Positions 46,041 to 55,779 of a stretch of 64,000 bases of DNA are shown here, piece after piece. The stretch comes from Bacteroidales bacterium (GTDB lineage Bacteria; Bacteroidota; Bacteroidia; Bacteroidales; UBA932). The notes under the pieces are model-generated. The model saw only the letters and a list, made by a program, of their open reading frames with translations. It was not told the DNA's origin and ran no database searches. The position numbers and the translations under genes were made by a program. The number at the start of each line of letters is the position of its first letter. The stretch's first letter is position 1. Location: positions 82,556 to 146,555 of the forward strand of contig JAGBHM010000023.1 in NCBI GenBank assembly GCA_017935505.1, read 5' to 3'.

Positions 46041-47603
46041 ATGGCAAAATCTTTAACATCAAAGAGCGCAAAAAACAGTATCGTAGCACTGGTGTTCTAT
46101 ATACTGAATATTGCATTGCAGTTTGTGTCAAGGAAAATATTTATTGATTATCTGGGTGAAGAATTATTGGGCCTCAACACAACAATCACAAGTTTGTTGC
46201 AGTTTTTGAATATTGCAGAACTTGGAATAGGCTCAGCAATTGGCTATACATTGTATAAGCCTCTTTTCGAAAACGATACTCAAAAAATCAATGAGGTTGT
46301 AGCGCTTCAGGGGTGGCTTTATAAGAGGATAGCCCTCGTTATTATTGCATCAGGTGTGGTGCTTATGTTTTTCTTCCCCCTGATATTTGAGAAATCTGAT
46401 TTGCCGTTGTGGTATTCCTATGCTACATTTCTGGCACTACTCTTCTCCTCATTGTTGAGCTATTTTGTCAATTATAGGCAGATAGTGCTGTCGGCAGACC
46501 AGAAAGAGTATAAAATACAATATTCCTATAAAACTGCCATTTTGCTTAAACTTGTATTTCAGATTATCTGTATCTACAAGTTCGACAACGGATATATATG
46601 GTGGCTTGTATTGGAGGTGATATTCGCTATAATTGCCTCTATATCACTTAATTATGTAATCAAGAGATCATATCCCTATTTGAAGGGCAGTTCATTGGGG
46701 GGTAAAGAGCTTATTGAAAAGCATAATGAAGTGCTGGTAAAGACAAAGCAACTTTTTTTCCATAAGATTGGCGGATTTGCCCTGAATAGAGTCTCTCCAA
46801 TAATTGTTTACGGTATAGCAACTCTTGAAGCTGTTGCAATATATGGCAACTATATGTTGATTATGACAGGAGTAACATCTTTGATAACTGCCATATTCAA
46901 TAGTATGAATGCCGGTGTGGGCCATTTGGTTGCAGCAGGTGACAAGGAGAGGATAACGCGTGTATTTAAGGAGCTCTTCTCTGTGAGGTTTTTGTTTACA
47001 ATAACAATATGTTTCAGTGTATATGAACTCACACAGCCTTTTATGGAGTTGTGGATGGGCGAATCATTGATGCTGGATGATGATTGTGTAATACTTTTTG
47101 TACTCATCACATTCATAAATCTGAACCGTTTGACTCCTGATGCTTTTATAAATGCCTATGGTCTGTTCGGTGATATATGGTCGCCAATTGTGGAAACTCT
47201 TCTGAATATAGGGCTGTCTATCCTCTTTGGTTGCTTATGGGGACTGAAAGGTATATTGATGGGAGTTTTTGTGAGTCTGTTTATTATCGTTTTCTGTTGG
47301 AAACAGTACTTTTTGTTTTATAAAGGGTTTAAAGAGAGCATATTGTGGTATGTGAAAATGTATGCTGTCCATTTTGCCCTGGCATTGGTATCATATCCGA
47401 TTATTGAAATGTGTTACAAAAATTCTGTAGGAGACTCAATAAACGGAGCATTATCGTGGCTGCTGCATGCCTGTGCATATACCTTTATTGCATTGTTGAT
47501 ACTTGGTGTGATAATGTTTATCTTTACAGATGGTATGAAGTATTTTGTGGCCCGGATCAGAGGCATTATATGCCGGAAGTTTAATTGCATAGTTGGAAAA
47601 TAA
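46041..47603 (+). CDS. wzx: Wzx-type polysaccharide flippase
   Basis: Inner-membrane MOP-superfamily transporter that moves the lipid-linked repeat unit across the membrane. The 520-residue protein has roughly 12-14 hydrophobic helices (for example ALVFYILNIALQFVSRKIF, IALVIIASGVVLMFFFPLIF, MLIMTGVTSLITAIFNSMNAG, ILMGVFVSLFIIVFCW). The early segment LGEELLGLNTTITSLLQFLN and NIAELGIGSAIGYTLY are typical of these proteins. Its stop overlaps the next gene start as TAATG. Confidence 0.92.
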   Translation: MAKSLTSKSAKNSIVALVFYILNIALQFVSRKIFIDYLGEELLGLNTTITSLLQFLNIAELGIGSAIGYTLYKPLFENDTQKINEVVALQGWLYKRIALVIIASGVVLMFFFPLIFEKSDLPLWYSYATFLALLFSSLLSYFVNYRQIVLSADQKEYKIQYSYKTAILLKLVFQIICIYKFDNGYIWWLVLEVIFAIIASISLNYVIKRSYPYLKGSSLGGKELIEKHNEVLVKTKQLFFHKIGGFALNRVSPIIVYGIATLEAVAIYGNYMLIMTGVTSLITAIFNSMNAGVGHLVAAGDKERITRVFKELFSVRFLFTITICFSVYELTQPFMELWMGESLMLDDDCVILFVLITFINLNRLTPDAFINAYGLFGDIWSPIVETLLNIGLSILFGCLWGLKGILMGVFVSLFIIVFCWKQYFLFYKGFKESILWYVKMYAVHFALALVSYPIIEMCYKNSVGDSINGALSWLLHACAYTFIALLILGVIMFIFTDGMKYFVARIRGIICRKFNCIVGK

Positions 47604-48391
47604 TGGGAATCAAAAAGATATTACGCAGAATCCTTCCTGATTGGATGATTAGACTGTATCATAAGACAAGGTGCACGACAGTTGTGCTTTTCGGGCGATT
47701 AAGGGCCTTGATGTATGGAGTTGAAATAGCGGATCCAAAGCAGATTCCGATTATCATAAACAACTATAATCGGCTTACATATCTGCAAAAATTAATAGAC
47801 TCTCTCACATCCAGAGGCTATAATAATATCTATATAATTGACAATAACTCAACTTACCCTCCACTGTTGGATTATTATCAGAGATGCCCGTATACCGTAT
47901 TCCGACTAAAAAAGAATGTGGGGTATCTGGCTCTGTGGCAAACCGGTATTTTCAAGAAGTTCAGCAGATCATACTATGTATATACAGATTCCGACATGTG
48001 TATAGATGAGGGGTGTCCCGACAATTTTATGCAACATTTTCTTGAATTGCATAAAAAATACAAGATGGCCCAAAAAGTTGGGTTCGGTTTGAGAATTGAT
48101 GATTTGCCAGATTGTTTTAAAAATAAGGGAAAAGTAATTGATCACGAATCTAGGTTCTGGAGCCACAAGATGGAAAAAGGAGTGTACAAGGCCGAAATCG
48201 ATACAACTTTTGCTCTATACAAGCCTTTCTGTGGTGGTAAAGCCGATCGGTATCATCAGACATACCGTACAGGATTCCCTTATGTAATAAAACATTTGCC
48301 ATGGTATGAAGATTCCGGTAATTTGTCGGAGGAAGAGATATATTATATAAATAGTGTAACACAATCTACACATTGGTCAAAAGAAGCATAA
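47603..48391 (+). CDS. Family-2-like glycosyltransferase
   Basis: A 262-residue putative GT-A-fold transferase. IPIIINNYNRLTYLQKLIDSL resembles the nucleotide-binding first strand of GT2 enzymes, IYIIDNNSTYPPLLDYY the second strand, LKKNVGYLALW follows, and YYVYTDSDMCIDEGCP contains the metal-binding DxD. The start is ATG 47603, overlapping the flippase stop. Acceptor and donor sugars are unknown. The family is smaller than usual GT2 and lacks C-terminal membrane helices. Confidence 0.8.
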   Translation: MGIKKILRRILPDWMIRLYHKTRCTTVVLFGRLRALMYGVEIADPKQIPIIINNYNRLTYLQKLIDSLTSRGYNNIYIIDNNSTYPPLLDYYQRCPYTVFRLKKNVGYLALWQTGIFKKFSRSYYVYTDSDMCIDEGCPDNFMQHFLELHKKYKMAQKVGFGLRIDDLPDCFKNKGKVIDHESRFWSHKMEKGVYKAEIDTTFALYKPFCGGKADRYHQTYRTGFPYVIKHLPWYEDSGNLSEEEIYYINSVTQSTHWSKEA

Positions 48392-48397
48392 TAAAGA

Positions 48398-49573
48398 ATG
48401 GGCATATACTTGGTCATACTTATATATTTGTTGTTCCTGTTTATCAGGTATGATATGTGTTTGGGAAGCAGATACAGGAGCGTTAATTATTGGTTTGCCT
48501 GTATATTGCTGATTCTTGTGGCCGCTCTGCGTTACAGGATAGGCTTTGATACAATAAATTACATGGAGAGCTTTGAATCACCGTTCTATCCCAGACTCTC
48601 TGATTTCAGTTTTAGTGGCGATTATGGCAATGATATATTATGGGTATTTATAAATGCTATAGGCAAGAGTTCTCCTTGGGGTTTTTATACGGTGCAGTTC
48701 ATTCAGGCGGCAATAGTAAATATTGCGGTATTCTGGTTTATAAAGAGGCACTCTCCCAAACAGTTTTTCGCCATTCTGCTCTTCTTCCTCTTCCAGTGGT
48801 GGAATTACTGTTTTGAAGCAATGAGGGAGAGTATTGCAATAGCATTTTATCTGTTTGCACTTGATGCTCTTATCTGCAAAAACAGTTTGAAACACTATTA
48901 TCTGAGAGTTTGGCCGGCAATATTTGCCCATACTTTTGGCTTTGTAACACTGTTTTTTCCACTGATCAGATACTTGAAAATCAATAAGTATCTGCCCGTT
49001 ATCTTTGCGCTGTTTTTAGTAGTGCTCTTTTCTATAAGTGATTTGGTAAATACACTTGTGGAGGGGATGTCTATAATGGAAAATGCAGCTTCGGCTAAAG
49101 CCACAAAATATATAGAGAGTGACATATATGGAGAATCAACGCTGAGTATTGCGGGAATTATTGCTTTGATTTTGAGTAGGATGGTGCCTATTGCATACAT
49201 AACATTTGTATTATACAGAAATAAGGATCCTAAGACAGATGTGTTTATACCATATCTGCTCTGCTATATGTTTGTAATTTTGCTGCGTATGGAAATGCCA
49301 ATTTTCTTCAGATTCTACAACTATTTTGAAGTTATGATGATTATTGGAATGACGCAGGCTGTTTCTGTCCGGACAAAAGTGGGAGGGTATAATGTTACAG
49401 CATTGACCTGGATTATGATTATCGGTATGATTGTTTTGAGAAATTATGAACTTACCCAGCCTGAAACAGATTCTGTATATGATTATAAAACCTATAACAG
49501 ATATATACCGTACAACTCAATTTTTACCGAAGATTATAATGAAGAGAGTGAGTATATCTTTAGGTCGAAATAG
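48398..49573 (+). CDS. wzy: Wzy-type polymerase, EpsG family
   Basis: Inner-membrane oligosaccharide-repeat polymerase. The 391-residue protein has about ten hydrophobic helices. Typical EpsG-like features are the N-terminal YWFACILLILVAALRYRIGFDTINYMESFES (given in parts: an RYRIGFDTINY motif after helix 2), FFLFQWWNYCFEAMRESIAI with the RESIA motif, and ending soluble tail after FRFYNYFEVMM. It lies between two glycosyltransferase genes, as usual in Wzx/Wzy loci. Confidence 0.85.
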   Translation: MGIYLVILIYLLFLFIRYDMCLGSRYRSVNYWFACILLILVAALRYRIGFDTINYMESFESPFYPRLSDFSFSGDYGNDILWVFINAIGKSSPWGFYTVQFIQAAIVNIAVFWFIKRHSPKQFFAILLFFLFQWWNYCFEAMRESIAIAFYLFALDALICKNSLKHYYLRVWPAIFAHTFGFVTLFFPLIRYLKINKYLPVIFALFLVVLFSISDLVNTLVEGMSIMENAASAKATKYIESDIYGESTLSIAGIIALILSRMVPIAYITFVLYRNKDPKTDVFIPYLLCYMFVILLRMEMPIFFRFYNYFEVMMIIGMTQAVSVRTKVGGYNVTALTWIMIIGMIVLRNYELTQPETDSVYDYKTYNRYIPYNSIFTEDYNEESEYIFRSK

Positions 49574-49590
49574 TTTTTTAATGAGGAGTG

Positions 49591-50487
49591 ATGAAAATTT
49601 GTATTCTTTTATCGGCATATAATGGCGAAAAATATATAGAAGAGCAGCTGGAATCCCTTGTCGGACAGCAAGAGGTGGCAGCTGATATATTGGTAAGGGA
49701 CGATGGGTCATCCGATAAGACCCATGAGATTCTCGACAAGTGGCAGAATAAGGGGCTGCTTAAATGGTACAAAGGGGAAAATCTCGGATTTGCAAAGAGT
49801 TTTATGGATCTTGTGCAGAGAGCAGGAGATTATGAATATTACGCTTTCTGTGATCAAGATGACATATGGCTGCCGGAGAAGTTGAAAAGAGCTGTTGATA
49901 TGCTCAGCAAGATAGAGAATGACATAAAGCTGTACTGTTCGAATGTATACTATTACAAGAATGGAAAGACTTATGGAGGAATCCACAAACAGGCCCCCGT
50001 TTTTGACAAATATACATCAATGGTTCGGAATATTGCACCAGGCTGTTCAATGGTATTTTCGCGTCGCTTGAAAGATCTTCTTGCGGCAGCACCCCCAAGA
50101 AGATTGATTGCCCATGATTTCTGGATCTTCCAAAGTGCGATGCTGCTTGGAGAAGTCGTGTATGATTTTACGCCCACCATGCTCTACAGACAGCACGACA
50201 ATAATCAGATAGGGCAGAAAGTGGGCAGATTGGATATCTGGAAAAGGAGAATAAAACATCTTCTGAATAAGAACAGAAGACATGAAAGGGAGCAACAGGC
50301 AAAAGAGATTTTATATTGTTTTGGGGATATTCTTCCGGCGGAGAGCAGGAGTATATGTTCAGTTGTTACCAGTTATAGAGAGTCTTTAAAAGATAAAATT
50401 GTCTTTTTCTCAGATGGAAGATATACAATGGGGAGCACATTGCGAAATTTATATCTGAGACTTAGAATTATATTTAACATGATTTGA
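49591..50487 (+). CDS. GT2 family glycosyltransferase, rhamnosyltransferase-like
   Basis: A 298-residue GT-A enzyme: ICILLSAYNGEKYIEEQLESL, the DDGSSDKTHEIL nucleotide-binding segment, GENLGFAKSFMDLVQ and YYAFCDQDDIWLPEKL with metal-binding Asp residues. The SAYNG...FCDQDDIW pattern is common in rhamnosyl- and similar transferases, in line with dTDP-rhamnose genes in the locus. ATG 49591 is preceded by GAGGAG; a GTG three bases earlier is possible. Confidence 0.9.
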   Translation: MKICILLSAYNGEKYIEEQLESLVGQQEVAADILVRDDGSSDKTHEILDKWQNKGLLKWYKGENLGFAKSFMDLVQRAGDYEYYAFCDQDDIWLPEKLKRAVDMLSKIENDIKLYCSNVYYYKNGKTYGGIHKQAPVFDKYTSMVRNIAPGCSMVFSRRLKDLLAAAPPRRLIAHDFWIFQSAMLLGEVVYDFTPTMLYRQHDNNQIGQKVGRLDIWKRRIKHLLNKNRRHEREQQAKEILYCFGDILPAESRSICSVVTSYRESLKDKIVFFSDGRYTMGSTLRNLYLRLRIIFNMI

Positions 50488-50489
50488 TA

Positions 50490-51632
50490 ATGAAGTTACT
50501 TGTTATTTCCAATAATTACGTAATAAAAAAGGATGGTAAATGTTACTGTGATCCAAATTTCTATCATATATTGAGGAGGTTCAGCTATATGGGAGAAATC
50601 TCCCTCTGTGCGTTGCCAAGAGAAGAGGCTTCTACATATATAGAGCTTGATTTTGTCTTGCCGGATAATGTACATTACGTAGAAAAAGCAAGAGTGGTTC
50701 CATTGCTCTCCAATTGTAAAGTATTGAAGAAGGCAGTTGCTGGGAGTGATATGGTCATTGGATATAACCCTTGTGTAAATGCTGAGGCTGCGTTGTGGTA
50801 TGCAAAACGGTATGGAAAAAAATATATGACTTATCTGGTTGCCTGTGCATGGGGCTCATTATGGTATCATAGTCTGTTCGGGAAACTTGCTGTTCCTTTG
50901 AGGTACCTCTCTGTGAGGCTCGTAACCAGAATGTCAGACTATGTCCTGTATGTAACAGAAAAGTTTTTGCAGGGTAGGTATCCCAACAATAAAATTAACA
51001 CCGGCTGTTCTGATGTATATATTTCAATGCCGGATGAGTCTGTTTTATCGGCTCGTTTGCAGAGGATACAGTCAATAAATGAGAGGCCGTATAAAAAAAT
51101 TGCAACAATAGGTAGTGTTGAGGTAAGATATAAAGGACAGGAGTATGTCATAAAAGCTTTGGGAAGGCTGAAACGTGAAGGGAAATGTGCGTTTGAGTAT
51201 TACCTTATAGGTGGAGGTGACAATAAATATTTGAAAAAGATAGCTGAAGATAGCGGTGTGGCAGATAATGTCTTCTTTATGGGGTTGCAGCCATTAGATA
51301 AAATTCCTGACATATTGGATGAAATGGATATCTATATTCAGTCTTCTCTTACAGAGGGATTACCTCGCAGTGTTGTTGAGGCTATGAGCAGAGGCTTGAC
51401 TTGCTATGGATGTAGAGTCGGTGGTATTCCTGAATTGTTGGAATATGAATTCTTATTTGAGAAGAAATCTGTAGGACAGATAGTGCAATATTTAAAAGAA
51501 ATTACTCCAGATATATTGCAAAGACAGTTATTCAGGAATGTAAAGAAAGCTTCTGAGTATGATAATTTAGTTTTAGATTTGAAACGGAAGGATTTTTTTG
51601 ATACTATAATCAATGATATGAAGAATATTTGA
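50490..51632 (+). CDS. GT4-like glycosyltransferase
   Basis: A 380-residue GT-B-fold transferase. The N-terminal half is diverged (LLVISNNYVIKKDG start), the C-terminal half is recognisable: KIATIGSVEVRYKGQEYVIKAL, YYLIGGGDNKYLKKIAED, VFFMGLQPLDKIPDILDEMDIYIQSSLTEGLPRSVVEAMSRG (in parts) with the E-x7-E type motif of GT4. Start at ATG 50490, two bases after the upstream stop. Donor and acceptor are unknown. Confidence 0.87.
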   Translation: MKLLVISNNYVIKKDGKCYCDPNFYHILRRFSYMGEISLCALPREEASTYIELDFVLPDNVHYVEKARVVPLLSNCKVLKKAVAGSDMVIGYNPCVNAEAALWYAKRYGKKYMTYLVACAWGSLWYHSLFGKLAVPLRYLSVRLVTRMSDYVLYVTEKFLQGRYPNNKINTGCSDVYISMPDESVLSARLQRIQSINERPYKKIATIGSVEVRYKGQEYVIKALGRLKREGKCAFEYYLIGGGDNKYLKKIAEDSGVADNVFFMGLQPLDKIPDILDEMDIYIQSSLTEGLPRSVVEAMSRGLTCYGCRVGGIPELLEYEFLFEKKSVGQIVQYLKEITPDILQRQLFRNVKKASEYDNLVLDLKRKDFFDTIINDMKNI

Positions 51633-51640
51633 TAACGTAG

Positions 51641-52009
51641 ATTATAAAAATAGAGAGACTAAATTTTCTATTTTTGCATAGCCTACGATATCAATGTTAC
51701 ACAGAGCATAAACGTAATTTTTACGATATTAAGTGGGATAATCTCAATATTTTAAGTGATTGTCCAAATTTTTCCGATATTTGTGGTTTATATCCGGAGG
51801 GGTTGGATGAGATGTTGAAGGCGGCAGAAATGCTTTCAACAGAGTTTTCTTTTGTCAGAGTGGACCTGTATTATGTGAATGGAAGGGTCTATTTTGGCGA
51901 GCTTACTTTTTATCCTTGGAGCGGGTATGTAAAGTTTGCTCCGGATGAGTTTGATTTTACTTTAGGAAGACAATTTATAACTGATAAAATAATAAAGGAA
52001 CAAAGATGA
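51641..52009 (+). pseudogene. 3' remnant of a TupA-like ATP-grasp gene
   Basis: About 122 codons remain, bounded upstream by an in-frame TAG at 51638. The translated part (TEHKRNFYDIKWDNL, YPEGLDEMLKAAEMLS, FVRVDLYYVNGRVYFGELTFYPWSGY) matches my memory of the C-terminal third of TupA-like ATP-grasp proteins found in polysaccharide loci. The N-terminal nucleotide-binding part is absent and no convincing ATG start exists. The stop TGA overlaps the start of the next gene (ATGA, 52006-52009). Confidence 0.7.
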
Positions 52010-55000
52010 AAAAACTATTTTTATTGTTCTGCCTGGTATCCGTTTTATTCGGATGTCAGACTAAAGAGTTTGATGTAATGTCAGACACACAGATTCCGAT
52101 GAAAGAGGTTACTTTTTCTGCCGGAATGGCTTCGGACACAAAAGCTTCTGTTGATTCTCAAACCGGAGCCTTTTCATGGCAAGATGGAGATGTTATCTCA
52201 GTTCTTGCAACAGACGGCAAATTCTACGATTTTGTACTTGCAAGTGGAGTTGGAGAACGTGAAGCGGAGTTTACAGGATCTATTCCTGAGACAGCAGAGG
52301 TTACAACTGTTGCAACATATCCTGTGATTGCAGATAACGGTGCTGATAATACAGTGCTCGTAGGCACAACTCTCAGCTATACACTTGCTGCTGAGTTTGA
52401 TTATGTGAAAGATGTTTGTAACGTACCAATGGTTGCTGCATTTGGTGAAGCTGCTACACATATGGCATTCAAACAGATTGGCGGTGTGATGAGATTCCCT
52501 GTAAAGAATCTCCCTACAGAGGCAAAATTGGTCATTACTATGAAGGATAAGACCGTTACCGGTGCATTTCCTGTAGATATCAATAATCTGGGGACAGCTT
52601 GCATGAATGCAGGTGAAGCCCCTTCTGTAGTTACAATCAACTATTCTTCAGAAATTGACGGAGCATATGCAGAGTTTAATGTGCCGGTTCCTGTGGGTGT
52701 ATACAACAATTTCACCCTCGCCATTAAGGATGCTGAGGATAATGTACTGTTTACAAAGGAGTACTCTGCAGAAAATAAGGTTAATCGTGCAACTCTCCTT
52801 AATATGAAGGAGATTGTATTGCCTGAGCGTCCTATGGCTATTTCAGAGGTATGGCCATTCTTTGTTGACGCAAGAGTTGTATTCAATAAATATGAGGGTG
52901 TAGAAAAATATGCCTTTTATGTAGATGGCGCAGAAGAGCCTGTAATATTGGCTGCTGAGGATCTCGGAGACAAGGCCGGAGCATTGATTGGAGGTGGATT
53001 TGCCCATAAATCAACTCACAGTGTAGCTGTTGCCAAAGTGGTTGATGACAAAGTTGTTGCAGAGTCAAAATCAGAGGCTGTTGAGTTCACTACAGGACGT
53101 GTAATGCAGATGACATATAATACAGGTACAAAATTCATTTGTGCAGGTTGGGATGATGTGGCAATCGGAGTTGAAAATAGTACCGTATATGATGAGGCAA
53201 CCAAAAAATGGAGCATGGTTGCCAAGACATCTGCAAGCGAAAGAGACAGACGTGGCTATCGTGTACAGCTCTACGCAGCAGATAAAACTACTCTTCTTTA
53301 TGATGAAGTTCCATTCAGTAGCCAGGTTGACTATGGAGGAGGTATAAGTAACTCATCATGGATTGGTAAGATTGGTGGTGCCAATGTATTGCTTCCTACT
53401 ACCCTTACATTTGGTTGGCTTGAGCCTGGCAAGACCTATTATTTCCGCGTTCAGACTCTTGCCGAGCCAGTAGTATTTAATTCACCGGAAACCGGTTCGT
53501 TTGATCCTGAGGGCGATACTTATAAAGTTTACTCAACACGTGGAGGTTGCGGATGGTCAGAATTGACACCAATGACTACTGATGCACCTCATGTTTCATC
53601 TGCAAATGAGGTCTTCTTTGAGGGTTTCGATGACATGATGCACAACTCCGATATCATGAATATGTCTGTTGCTGCTGTTCCTGAATTCGTAACAACAACA
53701 AATGAAGCAAAGAACTATAAAAAAATAGGTAGTGCAGCTTTATATAGGGCATGGGCAGATAAGATGGCAACTACGCCACTTAAGGATATGAAATTCTCAG
53801 AGCAGGGCTTCAATACTATGCTTGGTGTTTACTATTATGGTATGACTGATGACGAGACTACCACCAAAAATACACCAAGCTACCTGAACAAGTATGCCGG
53901 TTCTCTTGAGGGATGGTCTGTTGTTATCGGAACAAATGGCAAACCGACCCGTACCATGAATCCTAACTTCGGCTCTGTACGTTTGGGAGAGAGTGGAACA
54001 GCATCTGGTAAAACAGAGCTCCGTACAGCCCCTATCATGTCCGACAAACTCTCAGAAACTGTAGCTACGCCTTGTATTGTTACAGTTAAGGTTTCGGCTC
54101 ATTCTACAACTGAACAGAATATTAATGTTGTATTGGGCGTTTATCATTATCGTGGTGATCAGACTATTGACAATAAAAACACAATACAGTTCAATCTCGA
54201 TGAAAATGGTAATGTAAAATCTGATTGGAGTGCGAATTATACTTGGACTGATAAAAGCAACTATACACACTATCCTACATGGTTTGAAGTGAAAACTAAA
54301 ATGAACCTTATAAAAGGTGATGTCATAGGATTTGAGAAAGCGAATCCTAAAGTTGACGGTGTATCGGATTTTTATGGAGGTTGTATAACTATCGGCGAAG
54401 TTGCAATTGAGGTAGATCCAACTGTAAATGAGTTTGCTGATGATGGAGTTGGTACAGAACCTGATGATACAAATTATGATGTATATGGCCTCGGTGAGTT
54501 CCCCATCTCATATTGGTATACTGTTGAGCCGTCATCATATATAAAGGATGGTGTTTATGACTATGAGTTGACCAAAGCCAGATATCAGGAGATAAAAGAT
54601 GCCGGAATCAATATTGCCCTCTACTATAGCCACTCTGTTGATAGGTCAATTACCGAGAACAAGCGAATCCATGACATCTGTGCGGAGGTAGGATTGAAGT
54701 TTATCGGTAATAGCTGGGCTGCAGACGATGCTACAAGAATACAGCAAATCAAGGAGACATTCGGAAACTCAGAGACCTATGTCGGAGAACTTCTAAGAGA
54801 TGAGCCGGGTGCCAATGAATTTGAAGATTTAGGAGCATTTGTAGATGCATATAATGTAGCTTTGCCGGACAAAGAGGTGTATATCAATCTCTTTCCTGAG
54901 TATGCAAATGCAGCTACTCAGTTGAAAACTGATTATGAAAATTATATTGAGCAATATCTGCAGAAGGTTAAGACCAAGTCGTTGTCATATGATTATTATG

Positions 55001-55755
55001 GACTTCACAAGAATGGTGGAATCTTTAGTGACTTCTACTCTAATCTTGATTTGGCGCGTTCAAAGACACTTGACAACAGAATGCCATTCTGGGTAATTAC
55101 ACAGGCAGGTATTGCAGGTTCTGCAAAAATGCCTACAGAACTTGAACAGAGATGGAGTGTTTGGGCCAATATTGCTGGAGGTTCAAAGGGTATCTCATAC
55201 TTCTGTTATTGGACACCTTCTGGTGGAGCGTATAATGAAAATGGATTTATGATTGACATTAATGGTAATAAAAATCCAATGTATACATGGGTGCGGACTA
55301 TAAATAAGGATATAAATACTATTGGAAAGAAACTCTTGTATTGCCATGCAGATGGTTTAATTGCATCTACTACAACATACCATCCGTTGTTCGTCAATAA
55401 TGGCGTAGGGCGTACTAAGTATGGCCCAATCCAAAGAGTATCAGCCATAAGCGAGCATGTAGCTGTAGGTTGTTTCCGTGATGCACGCCGTTCAGAGAAT
55501 GGTGAGAATTATAAGGGATACAAGGTATTGGTGGTTGCACATAAACCAAATACGGTTATTACAACACGTCTTACTCTTGACTCTTCAGTATCAAAGATTA
55601 CTGCAACACAAAACAACACTTCAAAAGAGGTTGATTTGACCACATTGACTTCTGTTGCATTTGATGGTGAGAAAGGAATTTCACTCTTGAAAGCTGCAGA
55701 TGGCAGGCTGGAACTTGTAATCCCTGCTGGTGAGGCATTATTGATTGAGTTTTAA
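52006..55755 (+). CDS. Large lipoprotein, fimbrillin-like N-terminus and TIM-barrel-like C-terminus (copy 1)
   Basis: A 1249-residue lipoprotein (MKKLFLLFCLVSVLFGC, Cys17). Residues about 30-270 resemble fimbrillin-like/Mfa-type beta domains of Bacteroidota surface proteins (ASVDSQTGAFSWQDGD, FKQIGGVMRFPVKNLP). A middle part of about 550 residues is beta-rich with EFTTG and TYYFRVQT strands (Fn3-like). From about 830 there is a probable TIM barrel: YGLGEFPISYWYTVEP, ARYQEIKDAGINIALYY, GELLRDEPGANEFE (Asp-Glu-Pro motif as in several uncharacterised glycosidase-like families), FWVITQAG, GGSKGISYFCYWTPSGG. No family can be named with certainty. Its paralogue is at 56505. Location inside a polysaccharide locus suggests action on a glycan (inference). 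Confidence 0.7.
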   Translation: MKKLFLLFCLVSVLFGCQTKEFDVMSDTQIPMKEVTFSAGMASDTKASVDSQTGAFSWQDGDVISVLATDGKFYDFVLASGVGEREAEFTGSIPETAEVTTVATYPVIADNGADNTVLVGTTLSYTLAAEFDYVKDVCNVPMVAAFGEAATHMAFKQIGGVMRFPVKNLPTEAKLVITMKDKTVTGAFPVDINNLGTACMNAGEAPSVVTINYSSEIDGAYAEFNVPVPVGVYNNFTLAIKDAEDNVLFTKEYSAENKVNRATLLNMKEIVLPERPMAISEVWPFFVDARVVFNKYEGVEKYAFYVDGAEEPVILAAEDLGDKAGALIGGGFAHKSTHSVAVAKVVDDKVVAESKSEAVEFTTGRVMQMTYNTGTKFICAGWDDVAIGVENSTVYDEATKKWSMVAKTSASERDRRGYRVQLYAADKTTLLYDEVPFSSQVDYGGGISNSSWIGKIGGANVLLPTTLTFGWLEPGKTYYFRVQTLAEPVVFNSPETGSFDPEGDTYKVYSTRGGCGWSELTPMTTDAPHVSSANEVFFEGFDDMMHNSDIMNMSVAAVPEFVTTTNEAKNYKKIGSAALYRAWADKMATTPLKDMKFSEQGFNTMLGVYYYGMTDDETTTKNTPSYLNKYAGSLEGWSVVIGTNGKPTRTMNPNFGSVRLGESGTASGKTELRTAPIMSDKLSETVATPCIVTVKVSAHSTTEQNINVVLGVYHYRGDQTIDNKNTIQFNLDENGNVKSDWSANYTWTDKSNYTHYPTWFEVKTKMNLIKGDVIGFEKANPKVDGVSDFYGGCITIGEVAIEVDPTVNEFADDGVGTEPDDTNYDVYGLGEFPISYWYTVEPSSYIKDGVYDYELTKARYQEIKDAGINIALYYSHSVDRSITENKRIHDICAEVGLKFIGNSWAADDATRIQQIKETFGNSETYVGELLRDEPGANEFEDLGAFVDAYNVALPDKEVYINLFPEYANAATQLKTDYENYIEQYLQKVKTKSLSYDYYGLHKNGGIFSDFYSNLDLARSKTLDNRMPFWVITQAGIAGSAKMPTELEQRWSVWANIAGGSKGISYFCYWTPSGGAYNENGFMIDINGNKNPMYTWVRTINKDINTIGKKLLYCHADGLIASTTTYHPLFVNNGVGRTKYGPIQRVSAISEHVAVGCFRDARRSENGENYKGYKVLVVAHKPNTVITTRLTLDSSVSKITATQNNTSKEVDLTTLTSVAFDGEKGISLLKAADGRLELVIPAGEALLIEF
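55451..55755 (+). repeat. Near-identical 305-base 3' end, copy A
   Basis: The last 305 bases of the first large lipoprotein gene align without gaps to 59959-60263 in the second. By hand I count about 20 base differences, nearly all synonymous, while the upstream parts of the two genes are clearly more diverged. Confidence 0.85.
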
Positions 55756-55779
55756 ACCCTGGATATTGTGAGATTATAA

